A stretch of 64,000 nt of DNA from Bacteroidota bacterium. GTDB taxonomy: Bacteria > Bacteroidota > Bacteroidia > Chitinophagales > LD1. Within the stretch, counting starts at the first letter, position 1, and each line of letters begins with the position of its first letter. The position numbers and the translations under genes are program-made. Positions 8,868 through 17,856 of the stretch are shown one piece after another. The notes beneath the pieces are model-generated. The model made no database searches. It was given only the letters and a program-made list of their open reading frames with translations, and had not been told where the DNA came from. The stretch spans positions 124,001 through 188,000 of the forward strand of contig JAFDYQ010000005.1 in assembly GCA_018267365.1 (NCBI GenBank). The letters run 5' to 3'.

Positions 8868-9019
8868 TGGATAAATATAGACTAATAATCACTTTTTGCA
8901 GGGTAAAATATAAAAAAGCATAGTATATATATCGGATAAAGGCCATAAACTGTACTTTTTTACCTACCCACCGCTATGTTTATTTGTATCGTCTATAAAA
9001 TGTCAAAACGATAAAGAAT
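8868..9019 (+). repeat. copy A of a duplicated upstream-type region
   Basis: This AT-rich region before the NHL/T9SS gene is paralogous to 14360-14512. Both have TGGATAAA, then about 58 bp later GGATAAAGGC.ATAAACTG followed by TACTT, then 22 variable bases, then TTATTTGTA..GTCT. The spacing from GGATAAAGGC to TTATTTGTA is 46 bp in both. The last ~45 bp also align weakly. Position and AT content suggest it contains the promoter of the NHL gene, although no exact TAnnTTTG was found. Confidence 0.65.
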
Positions 9020-9033
9020 AGTTTCAATAAAAT

Positions 9034-12000
9034 ATGGAAGACATGAAATCTATAAGAAACCTCATGACAGCGCTGCTGATAATGATAGGTGCCATCAGTT
9101 ATGGCCAATCTGCCGGTCCGGATCAGATACTATGCAGATCATACTATTCCTCCAGCACTACAGCTACCATGGCCGCTACTGGATCTGGCACCTGGAGCGC
9201 GGTAGCCAGCAATCCGGCGGGCGCGGTCATTATCAATGCCACATCTCCGACGACCAGTATCTTTGGTCTTAGCTCCGATGGACTTTTCAGGTTTATCTGG
9301 ACTACAGCGAGCGGAGCGGATACTATGCAGATCCGTGTGTCCACTCTTGTGGCTCCATACATAGCGGAGTCGGGTTTCTGCGCCGGTACAGACACATTGA
9401 CCATTGCCTCAGCATATACAGCGAGTGATACCTTTCGCTGGTACCGCAATAACGTACTGGTAGCGAGCTATACATCCCAATACAGGCCAGCTACCACAGG
9501 TCAGTACACTGTGGTGGCAAACAACATTTACGGCTGCCAGTCTTTTTCGAGCAACTCGGCTACCATACCGGATTGCAACTGCGGCCTCTCAGCCTTAGAC
9601 TCGGTCAGAGGCGCTACCTGTGGCAATAGTGACGGGGGGGCATATATCTATCCATCATCAGGCAATGCTATCAAATATAAAAACGGACTACATGGTGGCT
9701 GGCAGCCTTTTGGCCAGTTTACAAATCTGGCAGCAGGCGTAGACACATTCTACATGATGGACACCACGACATACTGCGGCGCGTCGGTGATAGTGACTAT
9801 ACCCAATACAAATTCTGTTTCTCCTACAGTATCGATCACGACTTCTCAAAGTACTGTATGCCAGAGCAGCAGTGATACCTTCTATGCTGCTACTACAGGT
9901 AATGTACTGTACACCTACCAGTGGTATGTGAATGATACACCGCAAGGTTCGTATTATTATCAGTATTTCACCGGCTATCCGCATTTCAATGAAGGAGACA
10001 GCGTATGGGTGGTGATCAGCAGTAGCCTGGCCTGCGTATCTCCCTCATCTATCAAGAGCAACGTGATTTATATACATAAGGGTGCTGTATCTCCGCTGTC
10101 ATTATCCCTCACCGCGTCACAGACGGTACTATGCAGCAGTGTCATGGATACCTTCTACGTCACGGCATCTCCTGCAGATGGATACTTTCATCAGTATACA
10201 TGGTACATAGACGACTCTGTCATATCTACCAACAGGTATAATACAGTGCCGGTCAGGTTTCCTATGTATGTGGGTAACGGTGATACTGTGAAAGTCAGGA
10301 TCCAAAGCAGCAGTGAATGTGTATCGCCCAGGGATACTTTCAGCAATGCCATAGTGGTAACTAACGTAACCAGCGCTGCCTCTGTGAGCATCACCGCCAG
10401 CGCTCTAAACATTTGCGGCAATGCGACGGATACATTCCGTGCTACTGCGGTCAATGCCGGATCAGCTCCTACCTATCAGTGGTACCTCAATGGCACGGCA
10501 GCAGGCACCGGCTCCAGCACGTACATCACGAGCACACTGGCGAGTGGCGATAGCATATGGGTAGTACTGCCGGGCACGACCAGCTGCAGCGGTGGGCCTG
10601 CTACGAGCAATCACCTTCACGTGACCGTGACCCCGGCACCTGCTACACCTACCATCACACTGAGCGGTGGCACCTGCTCTACAGATACACTGCATATATC
10701 AGGTGCCACGGGAGCTACAGTGATCACCTGGTATGCTAATGGAGTGCCGATAGGTACAAGTGGCAGTACTTTCACTGGTCCTGTCACTGTAGCCGGAGGC
10801 AACGGATCGGGCAGTGCGGCAAATCAGCTAAACTATCCGTCAGGCATAGCGCTGGACGCTACCGGAAACCTGTATGTGGCTGACGGACTCAACCACCGGG
10901 TGCAAAAATTCGCAGCAGGCAGTACCTCTGCCACCAATGCAGTGACAGTGGCAGGGGGCCTTGGTTCCGGCTCTGCGCTAAACAAACTTTATACCCCACG
11001 CGGCATCTACGTAGACGCTACCGGCAATATATACGTGGGAGAGGAAAATAATAATCGCGTGACAAGGTTCCCGGCGGGAAGTACCGCAGGCAGCTATGGC
11101 ACTATAGTAGCGGGCACAGGCTCACAGAGCAGTGCGGCAAATGGAGTAGGCGCGCCACTAAATGTAGCGCTGGATGCGTCGGGCCAGCTGGTAGTGACGG
11201 ACTTTGACAATCAGAGGATACAGCGCTTCCCGGTAGGAAGTACAGCAGGTACGAATGGTACTACCATAGCTGGTACAGCCGTAGCTGGTGGTACGTCTGC
11301 TCAGCTGAATGGTCCTACCTCATCTTGCTATGATGCAGCAGGCAATCTCTATGTGGCAGACTACAATAATGCACGTGTTCAGAAATTTGCCGCAGGGAGC
11401 AGCGGTGGGAGCAGTGCGGTGACTGTAGCCGGTGGCAATGGCTCAGGTAGCGCACTCAATCAGCTCTATCATCCGGAGGGCGTAGCTGTAGACGCTGCCG
11501 GCAACCTGTTTGTGAGTGATGAGGGCAACTCGCGAGTGTTGATGTTCCCGCCGGGTAGTACCTCTACTACCTATGGTACTGTGGTAGCAGGAGGCAACGG
11601 TGCAGGCAGTGGTGCAAACCAACTAAACCATCCCTATAATCTTGCATTTGATGCGGCAGGCAACCTATATGTAGCCGACCTGAATAATGCCCGTATACAA
11701 AAATATACCCGCTCGGGTGGTACTATTTATATCCCTGCGACAGCAGGCACCTATACGGCTACCTATACGACTGCGGGCGGCTGTACCTCTCCTGTGTCAA
11801 ATAGTATCTCAGTCAGTCCTTCGGTGACTCCTTCCGTAGCTGTCACAGTCAGCAGCGCTACGATCTGCAGCGGCGCGGTTGATACATTTACCGCTCATCC
11901 TACCAATGGTGGCAGCGCCCCATCCTATCAGTGGTACCTGAATGGTGCACCTGTGGGTACCAACAATGCAGTTTACATCAGCAGTGGCCTGCACGACTAT

Positions 12001-14289
12001 GACAGTATAGCAGTGGTCATGACCAGCAATGCGGGCTGCGCGACTACTACCACTGTGAGGAGCATAGCAGTCACCATACGCGTCAATGCATCACCGGCAG
12101 CACCCACACTCTCGGTGATCAGTGCCTGTCCCGGTGCAGACACACTGGTATTATCTGGGGTAAACAGTGCGAGTACTATCACCTGGTACCTGGGTGGTGT
12201 ACCGGTATCATCGGGTACTACATCATTCAGCCCATACACCGTGGCGGGTGGTAACGGCGCAGGAAGTGCTGCAAACCAGTTGCACTATCCATCAGGCATA
12301 TCACTGGATGCTGCAGGTAACCTCTACGTGGCCGATGGCCTCAATAACAGAGTCCAAAAATTCCCCGCTGGCAGCACCGCCGCTACCAATGGTATAACTG
12401 TAGCTGGAGGTAATGGTCAGGGCAGCGCCCTTAATCAACTTTACGTACCGCGTGGACTTTATGCAGATGCGGTAGGCAATATTTATGTAGGAGAAGAGAA
12501 TAATAACCGTGTGACGAGATTTCCGGCTGGTAGCACCTCTGCCACCCTCGGTACAGTAGTGGCAGGTACTGGTGTCAATACCAGTGCTGCCACATCTGTG
12601 AGCGCTCCACTCAATATTTACGTGGACCTGATGGGCCACCTGTATGTTACAGATTTTGACAATCAGCGTGTGATCAAATTCCCTACGGGCAGCACTGCTG
12701 GCACGGCTGGTACCAACATAGCAGGTAGCAATGTGGCGGGCTCGGGCCTCAGCCAGCTCAGCGGACCTACCGCATCATGCTTTGATGCGGCAGGCAACCT
12801 ATATGTCTCGGATTATTACAATCACCGCGTGATGAAGTTTGCTGCCGGCAGCACAGGGGGTGCCAGTGGTATCGTAGCGGCGGGTGGCAATGGCCAGGGC
12901 AGCGCGCTCAATCAGCTATATCATCCGGAGGGTGTAGCACTGGATGCTGCGGGCAATCTCTACGTCAGTGATGAAGGCAACTCACGTATCATCCGCTTCG
13001 CACCGGGCAGCACATCTGCTACCAGCGGCACTGTAGTAGCGGGAGGCAACGGAGTGGGCGCAGCCGCTGATCAGCTGGACCATCCATATAATATCGCATT
13101 TGACCTGGTAGGTAATCTGTATGTGAGCGACCTGAATAACTCCCGCATACAAAAGTGGAGTCTCGTACAGGCCAATACCAGTTATGTACCTACCACACCC
13201 GGCACCTATACAGCTACCTATACCGGTAGCAATGGCTGCGTATCTCCGCCTTCTAACCCTATCACCACTACTCCATGTCTCTCTGACTCCATATGGCCGG
13301 GAGATGCCGATCACAATGGTATAGCAGATCACAATGACTTGCTGCCGATAGGCACGGCCTATGGTCTGAATGGATTCCCGCGTGCCACTACTTCCATCGT
13401 ATGGCAGGCTGACTACTGCCAGGATTGGGGCGTGCAGTTTCTAAACGGCACCAATACCAAACATGCCGACTGCAATGGAAATGGTGTAATAGATGCTAAT
13501 GACACTACGGCAATCCTGGCCAACTTTGGCCTGACACATAATAAGACCGGCGGCAGTGCGTCCTGGCGCACCGGAGCACCTGTACTGGGCCTGCGCTTCT
13601 CTGTAGACACTGCTGCCGCAGGAGACTCCGTTATTGTAAATATTGTACTAGGCGATTCAACTGCTACTGTCGCTAATATCTATGGGCTGGCATTCACCTA
13701 TCACTATGACCCGGCTGTGGTAGATAGCCATAGTGTACAGTTTGGATTTGTCAATTCATTCCTTGGAGGTAGCACTGACAAGATTTCCCTGTACAAAAAC
13801 TTCAATGCGACAGGCGAAATCAAAGCTGCCGTGACGGGCATCAACCATATCAATAAAAACGGATTCGGTCTCATAGCAAAGCTGAACGCCACTATCACTA
13901 CGGGGAATATAAATGGCAAAGACTATAGCTACTATAATAACCTACATTATATCTCTGATATCACGGCTATAGATATAGATGGCTACCCCGTCACAATCAA
14001 TGAAGGCATGGACTCAAATAAGATAGCATACGAGCCTAATGGCATACTACAAACTGACAGGTCTCGCATACAGGTATATCCTAACCCTGTAACAGATATC
14101 CTGATACTGGAGACTGATGGCAGTATGACCAGCAGCCCGTACAGCCTGATAGATGTGACAGGGCGGGTGGTACTGACAGGACAGATGAGTGGCACCCGCA
14201 CCCCTGTATCGCTGGCGACACTCTCTCCCGGTGTATATACACTGCGTGTAGGAGATAAAAAGTATGCGCAAATGATTATAAAAGAATAG
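9034..14289 (+). CDS. T9SS-secreted multidomain NHL-repeat protein with dockerin-like and cohesin-like domains
   Basis: 1751-aa surface or secreted protein. A signal peptide (residues 1-25; ATG at 9043 is an alternative start) is followed by Ig/PKD-like domains. Two copies of a module (two Ig-like units plus six NHL beta-propeller blades of the GxALDxxGNLYVADxxNxRV type) then cover about residues 450-1417. Next come a dockerin-like pair of calcium loops (DADHNGIADHND, DCNGNGVIDAND) near 1420-1500 and a cohesin-like beta domain (about 1515-1665). The last ~70 residues are a type A T9SS sorting domain (IQVYPNPVTDILIL to the Lys-Glu end). It should cross the outer membrane through the T9SS and be surface-attached or released. 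Substrate and partner are unknown. Confidence 0.88.
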   Translation: MEDMKSIRNLMTALLIMIGAISYGQSAGPDQILCRSYYSSSTTATMAATGSGTWSAVASNPAGAVIINATSPTTSIFGLSSDGLFRFIWTTASGADTMQIRVSTLVAPYIAESGFCAGTDTLTIASAYTASDTFRWYRNNVLVASYTSQYRPATTGQYTVVANNIYGCQSFSSNSATIPDCNCGLSALDSVRGATCGNSDGGAYIYPSSGNAIKYKNGLHGGWQPFGQFTNLAAGVDTFYMMDTTTYCGASVIVTIPNTNSVSPTVSITTSQSTVCQSSSDTFYAATTGNVLYTYQWYVNDTPQGSYYYQYFTGYPHFNEGDSVWVVISSSLACVSPSSIKSNVIYIHKGAVSPLSLSLTASQTVLCSSVMDTFYVTASPADGYFHQYTWYIDDSVISTNRYNTVPVRFPMYVGNGDTVKVRIQSSSECVSPRDTFSNAIVVTNVTSAASVSITASALNICGNATDTFRATAVNAGSAPTYQWYLNGTAAGTGSSTYITSTLASGDSIWVVLPGTTSCSGGPATSNHLHVTVTPAPATPTITLSGGTCSTDTLHISGATGATVITWYANGVPIGTSGSTFTGPVTVAGGNGSGSAANQLNYPSGIALDATGNLYVADGLNHRVQKFAAGSTSATNAVTVAGGLGSGSALNKLYTPRGIYVDATGNIYVGEENNNRVTRFPAGSTAGSYGTIVAGTGSQSSAANGVGAPLNVALDASGQLVVTDFDNQRIQRFPVGSTAGTNGTTIAGTAVAGGTSAQLNGPTSSCYDAAGNLYVADYNNARVQKFAAGSSGGSSAVTVAGGNGSGSALNQLYHPEGVAVDAAGNLFVSDEGNSRVLMFPPGSTSTTYGTVVAGGNGAGSGANQLNHPYNLAFDAAGNLYVADLNNARIQKYTRSGGTIYIPATAGTYTATYTTAGGCTSPVSNSISVSPSVTPSVAVTVSSATICSGAVDTFTAHPTNGGSAPSYQWYLNGAPVGTNNAVYISSGLHDYDSIAVVMTSNAGCATTTTVRSIAVTIRVNASPAAPTLSVISACPGADTLVLSGVNSASTITWYLGGVPVSSGTTSFSPYTVAGGNGAGSAANQLHYPSGISLDAAGNLYVADGLNNRVQKFPAGSTAATNGITVAGGNGQGSALNQLYVPRGLYADAVGNIYVGEENNNRVTRFPAGSTSATLGTVVAGTGVNTSAATSVSAPLNIYVDLMGHLYVTDFDNQRVIKFPTGSTAGTAGTNIAGSNVAGSGLSQLSGPTASCFDAAGNLYVSDYYNHRVMKFAAGSTGGASGIVAAGGNGQGSALNQLYHPEGVALDAAGNLYVSDEGNSRIIRFAPGSTSATSGTVVAGGNGVGAAADQLDHPYNIAFDLVGNLYVSDLNNSRIQKWSLVQANTSYVPTTPGTYTATYTGSNGCVSPPSNPITTTPCLSDSIWPGDADHNGIADHNDLLPIGTAYGLNGFPRATTSIVWQADYCQDWGVQFLNGTNTKHADCNGNGVIDANDTTAILANFGLTHNKTGGSASWRTGAPVLGLRFSVDTAAAGDSVIVNIVLGDSTATVANIYGLAFTYHYDPAVVDSHSVQFGFVNSFLGGSTDKISLYKNFNATGEIKAAVTGINHINKNGFGLIAKLNATITTGNINGKDYSYYNNLHYISDITAIDIDGYPVTINEGMDSNKIAYEPNGILQTDRSRIQVYPNPVTDILILETDGSMTSSPYSLIDVTGRVVLTGQMSGTRTPVSLATLSPGVYTLRVGDKKYAQMIIKE
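10381..13284 (+). repeat. exact-period tandem duplication (2 x 1452 bp) inside the NHL gene
   Basis: Aligned codons in the two halves (10381-11832 and 11833-13284) are offset by exactly 1452 bp (484 codons), for example SVSITASAL with SVAVTVSSA, and VAGGNGSGSAANQL with VAGGNGAGSAANQL. Each unit holds two Ig-like segments and six NHL blades. The copies have diverged at both protein and codon level without length change, so the duplication is not very recent. Confidence 0.9.
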
Positions 14290-14312
14290 CCCCACTTTAT
14301 CCTGAAAACCAG

Positions 14313-14339
14313 AAAACCCCTCTCGGAGGGGTTTTTTTA
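14313..14339 (+). terminator. intrinsic terminator of the NHL gene
   Basis: The stem AAAACCCCTC with GAGGGGTTTT, closed by a 3-nt loop, is followed by a run of T. It begins 24 bp after the stop codon. Confidence 0.88.
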
Positions 14340-14359
14340 TTCCCTATTATATAATATAA

Positions 14360-14512
14360 TGGATAAACACACAGGTAAAAACCAATAAAAATAGGGGACA
14401 CAAGCTAGTAAAACTAAAAATACACTGGATAAAGGCGATAAACTGTACTTAGATACATTATCAGGTCTTTGCTTATTTGTACTGTCTCTCAGATATGAAC
14501 ACTCAAAGAGAT
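14360..14512 (+). repeat. copy B of the duplicated upstream-type region, with no gene behind it
   Basis: The counterpart of 8868-9019 lies in the 302-bp gene-free stretch between the NHL gene and hppD. GGATAAAGGC at 14427 and TTATTTGTA at 14473 keep the same 46-bp spacing as copy A. Rightward transcription from here would run only about 60-90 nt before the terminator at 14549. It is therefore either the relic of a deleted second cargo gene or the promoter of a very short RNA. Confidence 0.6.
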
Positions 14513-14548
14513 AACAACCCAATCGGCCACTTTGCTTATCAAAACGAA

Positions 14549-14577
14549 AAGCCCCTCATGGAGGGGCTTTTGATTTT
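14549..14577. terminator. bidirectional terminator after hppD
   Basis: AAGCCCCTC / GAGGGGCTT hairpin with an ATG loop and T-rich flanks on both strands. It lies 15-40 bp past the hppD stop on the minus strand and would also stop rightward transcripts from copy B. Confidence 0.82.
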
Positions 14578-14591
14578 TATGGTGCTGATAA

Positions 14592-15722
14592 TCAGAGATT
14601 GCCGCGTAGCTCCTGCTCCCGCTCTATGGATTCAAAGAGGGCTTTAAAATTGCCTTTGCCAAAAGACTTGGCGCCGGCGCGCTGGATGATCTCAAAGAAG
14701 AAAGTAGGACGATCCTGTATCGGCTTGGAGAAAAGCTGCAGCAGGTAGCCCTCGTCATCGCGGTCCACCAGAATATTGAGGTGCTTGATCTTGTCACGGT
14801 CTTCTTTGATCACGCCTACACGGTCCCATACCTCGTCATAGTACACATCCGGCACTTTCAGAAACTCTACACCACGGGACCGCAGCTCTGCCACGGTAGC
14901 GATGATATCATCTGTAGCGATAGCCATGTGCTGCACACCTGAGCCGTGGTAGAAATCTATATACTCTTCTATCTGTGACTTCCTGCGGCCCTCTGCCGGC
15001 TCATTGATCGGGAACTTCACGTAGCCGTTGCCATTGCTCACTACCTTGCTCATCAGGGCGGAGTACTCGGTAGAGATATCCTTATCATCAAAGGTGAGTA
15101 GCAACTTGAAGCCCATCACATCTTCGTAGAACTTTACCCATTCATTCATCTGGCCCAGCTCCACATTACCCACGCAGTGGTCTACATGCTTCAGGCCTAC
15201 CGGTTTGACAGGTACGCTTGATTTCCATGCCTGATAGCCTGGCAGGAAAGCCCCTTTGTAGTTCTTGCGCTCTATAAATTTGTGGATCGTCTCGCCATAG
15301 GTCTGTATGGCGGCAATCACCACCTCACCGTGCTCATCGGTGATAGTCTCAGGTTTCAGTACCGGTTTTGCGCCGCGCTTTGTCGTTTCTTCAAATGACT
15401 TCTTAGCATCATCTACCCAGAGCGCCAGCACCTTCACCCCATCACCATGCTTGATCTGGTGGGCTGCTATCTCATGATCCGGCTGCATAGCCGTGGTGAG
15501 TACGATGCGGATCTTGCCCTGCTGGAGCACATAGCTGGCGCGGTCGCGCACGCCCGTCTCAGGTCCGGCATAAGCCACCAGCTCATAGCCCCAGGCGGAC
15601 TGATAATAGTATGCAGACTGCTTGGCATTGCCCACATAAAACTCTACGTGATCGGTGCCATTCAGCGGCAGAAAATCCTGTGTGGGCTGTGAGGCCGGTT
15701 TATTAGCTGTCAGTGTATCCAT
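14592..15722 (-). CDS. hppD: 4-hydroxyphenylpyruvate dioxygenase
   Basis: 376 aa, the usual length. It catalyses the Fe(II)-dependent conversion of 4-hydroxyphenylpyruvate to homogentisate in tyrosine catabolism, in the cytoplasm. Two vicinal-oxygen-chelate domains are visible. The metal ligands fit His182 (in HVDHCVGN), His265 (in VQHMAIATDD) and Glu344 (in FFFEIIQR). The C-terminal helix that gates the active site (KGNFKALFESIEREQELRG) is present. It is monocistronic here, with no homogentisate dioxygenase or other tyrosine-degradation gene adjacent, and is divergent from a small exported-protein gene. Confidence 0.96.
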   Translation of the reverse strand: MDTLTANKPASQPTQDFLPLNGTDHVEFYVGNAKQSAYYYQSAWGYELVAYAGPETGVRDRASYVLQQGKIRIVLTTAMQPDHEIAAHQIKHGDGVKVLALWVDDAKKSFEETTKRGAKPVLKPETITDEHGEVVIAAIQTYGETIHKFIERKNYKGAFLPGYQAWKSSVPVKPVGLKHVDHCVGNVELGQMNEWVKFYEDVMGFKLLLTFDDKDISTEYSALMSKVVSNGNGYVKFPINEPAEGRRKSQIEEYIDFYHGSGVQHMAIATDDIIATVAELRSRGVEFLKVPDVYYDEVWDRVGVIKEDRDKIKHLNILVDRDDEGYLLQLFSKPIQDRPTFFFEIIQRAGAKSFGKGNFKALFESIEREQELRGNL

Positions 15723-15744
15723 TTCTTTATTGATTTAGCTAGCG

Positions 15745-15773
15745 TAAAGGTATAAAGAAATGGGCTAAAGGTA
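15745..15773 (-). promoter_or_regulatory. candidate hppD promoter with a repeated TACCTTTA
   Basis: On the minus strand TACCTTTA occurs twice, 21 bp apart (15766-15773 and 15745-15752). Each differs from TAnnTTTG only at the last base. The downstream copy would serve as -7 and the upstream one as a -33-like element, or both may form a direct-repeat operator. Confidence 0.35.
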
Positions 15774-15787
15774 TGTTATGAAAAGTA

Positions 15788-15795
15788 TAGCTTTG
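15788..15795 (+). promoter_or_regulatory. candidate -7 element giving a leaderless transcript
   Basis: TAGCTTTG matches TAnnTTTG and ends only 4 bp before the ATG at 15800. Initiation at the usual distance would start the mRNA at or next to the start codon. No -33 TTTG was seen. Confidence 0.45.
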
Positions 15796-15799
15796 ACAT

Positions 15800-16522
15800 A
15801 TGACTCAAAAGAAAACCGTAGCGCTTGTCTTACTGATATTTATCAGTCTAGGTTCGATAGGCCAAAGCTCCGTGAAGCTAGGCTGGCAAGAAATGCAAAA
15901 GACAACATCGCTGCCACAGCTTCAGCGTGTGGGCATCAAATATCCTCCGCGAGTCAGCTATCGCTGTCATGATAAAGCCGGCGAATGGTACATCGTACTG
16001 GCCGAGAGTGCAGACTCGATATCTGCCACTGACACCTGCAGCCATATTTTGCAAGGTGCCTTTATCCGGCCTGAAGGCGACTCTCTGAGGTTACTATATT
16101 TCTGGCACGACTTTACCATAAACAATCCAAACTCAGAAGAATACTCGATCTGGTTTTGGAGCCGCTATTGCACCATAGAAGATATAGACAAGGATGGTTA
16201 TCTCGACCCTATCATCATTTATGGCAGTGCTGGCATGAACTACACCGGTGACGGGCGAATCAAAATAATGGTAAAGCATGGTGCTAGATCTGTAAGCTTT
16301 ATCCGCCATCAGAATGGGACATTGGATTATGACAGAAAGACAACGGTAGATAATGCATTTTATCTATTGCCTTCAGCTATCACGCAGCGTGTAAAGGGGA
16401 TAATGACACAGATACAAAAAGACAAAAACGCAATTTTCCCATACGGATGGCAGCAAGCGATGGACAAGCACAAAACCTACTTTGATGAAATGCCATTTTT
16501 GAACGACCTGAAAGGGCGCTAA
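15800..16522 (+). CDS. exported protein of unknown function
   Basis: 240 aa with an N-terminal signal (KKTVALVLLIFISLGSIG, cleavage near residue 20). The mature part is a single alpha/beta domain with acidic, aspartate-rich phrases (IEDIDKDGYLDPIIIYGSAG) resembling a calcium-binding or FG-GAP-like loop, but only one such segment is seen. The gene may be leaderless because the -7-like element lies directly before the ATG. It converges with the TPR gene, leaving 5 bp between them. Confidence 0.7.
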   Translation: MTQKKTVALVLLIFISLGSIGQSSVKLGWQEMQKTTSLPQLQRVGIKYPPRVSYRCHDKAGEWYIVLAESADSISATDTCSHILQGAFIRPEGDSLRLLYFWHDFTINNPNSEEYSIWFWSRYCTIEDIDKDGYLDPIIIYGSAGMNYTGDGRIKIMVKHGARSVSFIRHQNGTLDYDRKTTVDNAFYLLPSAITQRVKGIMTQIQKDKNAIFPYGWQQAMDKHKTYFDEMPFLNDLKGR

Positions 16523-16527
16523 CCCCA

Positions 16528-17811
16528 TCACTTACTTCCCTCCTGCTCCTTTGCCAGCTGGGCAAAGTAGTCGCGGATATGCTGCTTATTGCCCTCGGCA
16601 AATTGCTTGTACTGATCGTAAAAATCCTGATGAAAGCAGCTGACCATGACATAGCAATCCAGGAAACCCTTTGCCTGCATGCGGCGTGCAAAGTCGAGGC
16701 TCTCGTCTTTTGATTTGCTAAGCATGTACTCCCAGCAATAGACCTCCAGGTAGCGCTGGCGTGTGATATCACCTACACCAGATAGCACACCATGCTCATC
16801 ATAGTGGCCCTGCACTTTGTCTTTTGCCTCGGTGTAATACTGCCACGGGCTGCCCTGAGGTGCTTTGTAGTATTTTTCCTCCTCCTTATTGACCAGGCCC
16901 GTCCTGGGCCCGGCAGGATCAGTGGGCAGGACCTCACGCGGTAGGCGATGCAGTGTGAAGGCATGTTTATCTGCCTCGGCAGCATCAGCCAGTTTGGCCA
17001 GCATAGACAGGTCAGGGTACATGATCACAGCATCTTCGGCTGTTCTGTATGCCTTGTCATAGACACCGGCATTGTAGTAGGCATCTGCCAGGTATTTCAG
17101 GGGTTCCTGCAGTTCAGGATGTGCCGCTACAGCCTCGCGGAAAACTTCTATGGCATCATTATAGCGCTTGGTAGCATAATATACATCGCCCAGATACAGA
17201 CGGGCCTTATAGATAGACGGATCTGCCTCTATCGCCTTGCGGTAGTATTCGGCCGCCTTGTTATAGTTGCGACTGCCAAACTCCTGCTCTGCCTGAGCGA
17301 AATATTTACGAGCCTCCTTATTAATATTTGTATCGGTCTTCGCATCCACATACACATTGCGCAGCTCGATAGAGCAGCCCCATGCGGAGCCGCTGCTCAT
17401 GCAGGCCCGCCGGCAGTCCAGCAGCATTTTGTTGCGTGCCGTATTGGATGGCTTAAAGCTTTTCAGCATTTCTGCCAGGCTATTAGCCAGTGAGTCGTCT
17501 TTGCCTTTGACCGGGGATCCGTCTTTGGTATTGACCGTCACAGTGAGCCCACCCAGCATACCATCCATCTTCTTTGCATTATTGTATTGGATGGTGCGTA
17601 TCTCCAGCAGCTTATCCCATGCCTTGCCATAGCGCGGGTATTTAGCGAGCAGGTCATTGAGGTCCTCTACAGCGTCGTCGTATTTTTCTTTGTCTTCCAG
17701 CTTATTGATCTTCTCCATGCGGGAGGCTACTTCGGCTTCGGGGTCTTTGGCAGCTGTGGCGGAGAGGGTACAGGCGAGCAGTGCCCAGATACTGAGGAGG
17801 ATAGTTTTCAT
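16528..17811 (-). CDS. exported TPR protein
   Basis: 427 aa with a signal peptide (MKTILLSIWALLACTLSATAA). TPR units occur near residues 30-75 (EKYDDAVEDLNDLLAKYP) and 175-290 (RNYNKAAEYYRKAIEADPS, KRYNDAIEVFREAVAAHPE, GVYDKAYRTAEDAVIMYPD). The C-terminal ~130 residues lack TPRs and carry no motif I recognise. A periplasmic scaffolding role is likely from the repeats. It is followed at 17857 by a same-strand gene for a formylglycine-generating-enzyme-like domain, 45 bp upstream, so the two probably form an operon. Confidence 0.78.
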   Translation of the reverse strand: MKTILLSIWALLACTLSATAAKDPEAEVASRMEKINKLEDKEKYDDAVEDLNDLLAKYPRYGKAWDKLLEIRTIQYNNAKKMDGMLGGLTVTVNTKDGSPVKGKDDSLANSLAEMLKSFKPSNTARNKMLLDCRRACMSSGSAWGCSIELRNVYVDAKTDTNINKEARKYFAQAEQEFGSRNYNKAAEYYRKAIEADPSIYKARLYLGDVYYATKRYNDAIEVFREAVAAHPELQEPLKYLADAYYNAGVYDKAYRTAEDAVIMYPDLSMLAKLADAAEADKHAFTLHRLPREVLPTDPAGPRTGLVNKEEEKYYKAPQGSPWQYYTEAKDKVQGHYDEHGVLSGVGDITRQRYLEVYCWEYMLSKSKDESLDFARRMQAKGFLDCYVMVSCFHQDFYDQYKQFAEGNKQHIRDYFAQLAKEQEGSK

Positions 17812-17856
17812 GATGTCTTGATTTTAGATAAATGTAGGCAAACAATTTTATCTATG

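Noticed and set aside
10789-13170. Regular DNA repeats that might suggest a CRISPR or satellite array
   Set aside because: They are codons of NHL beta-propeller blades within one uninterrupted reading frame, with no uniform direct repeat or spacer pattern.
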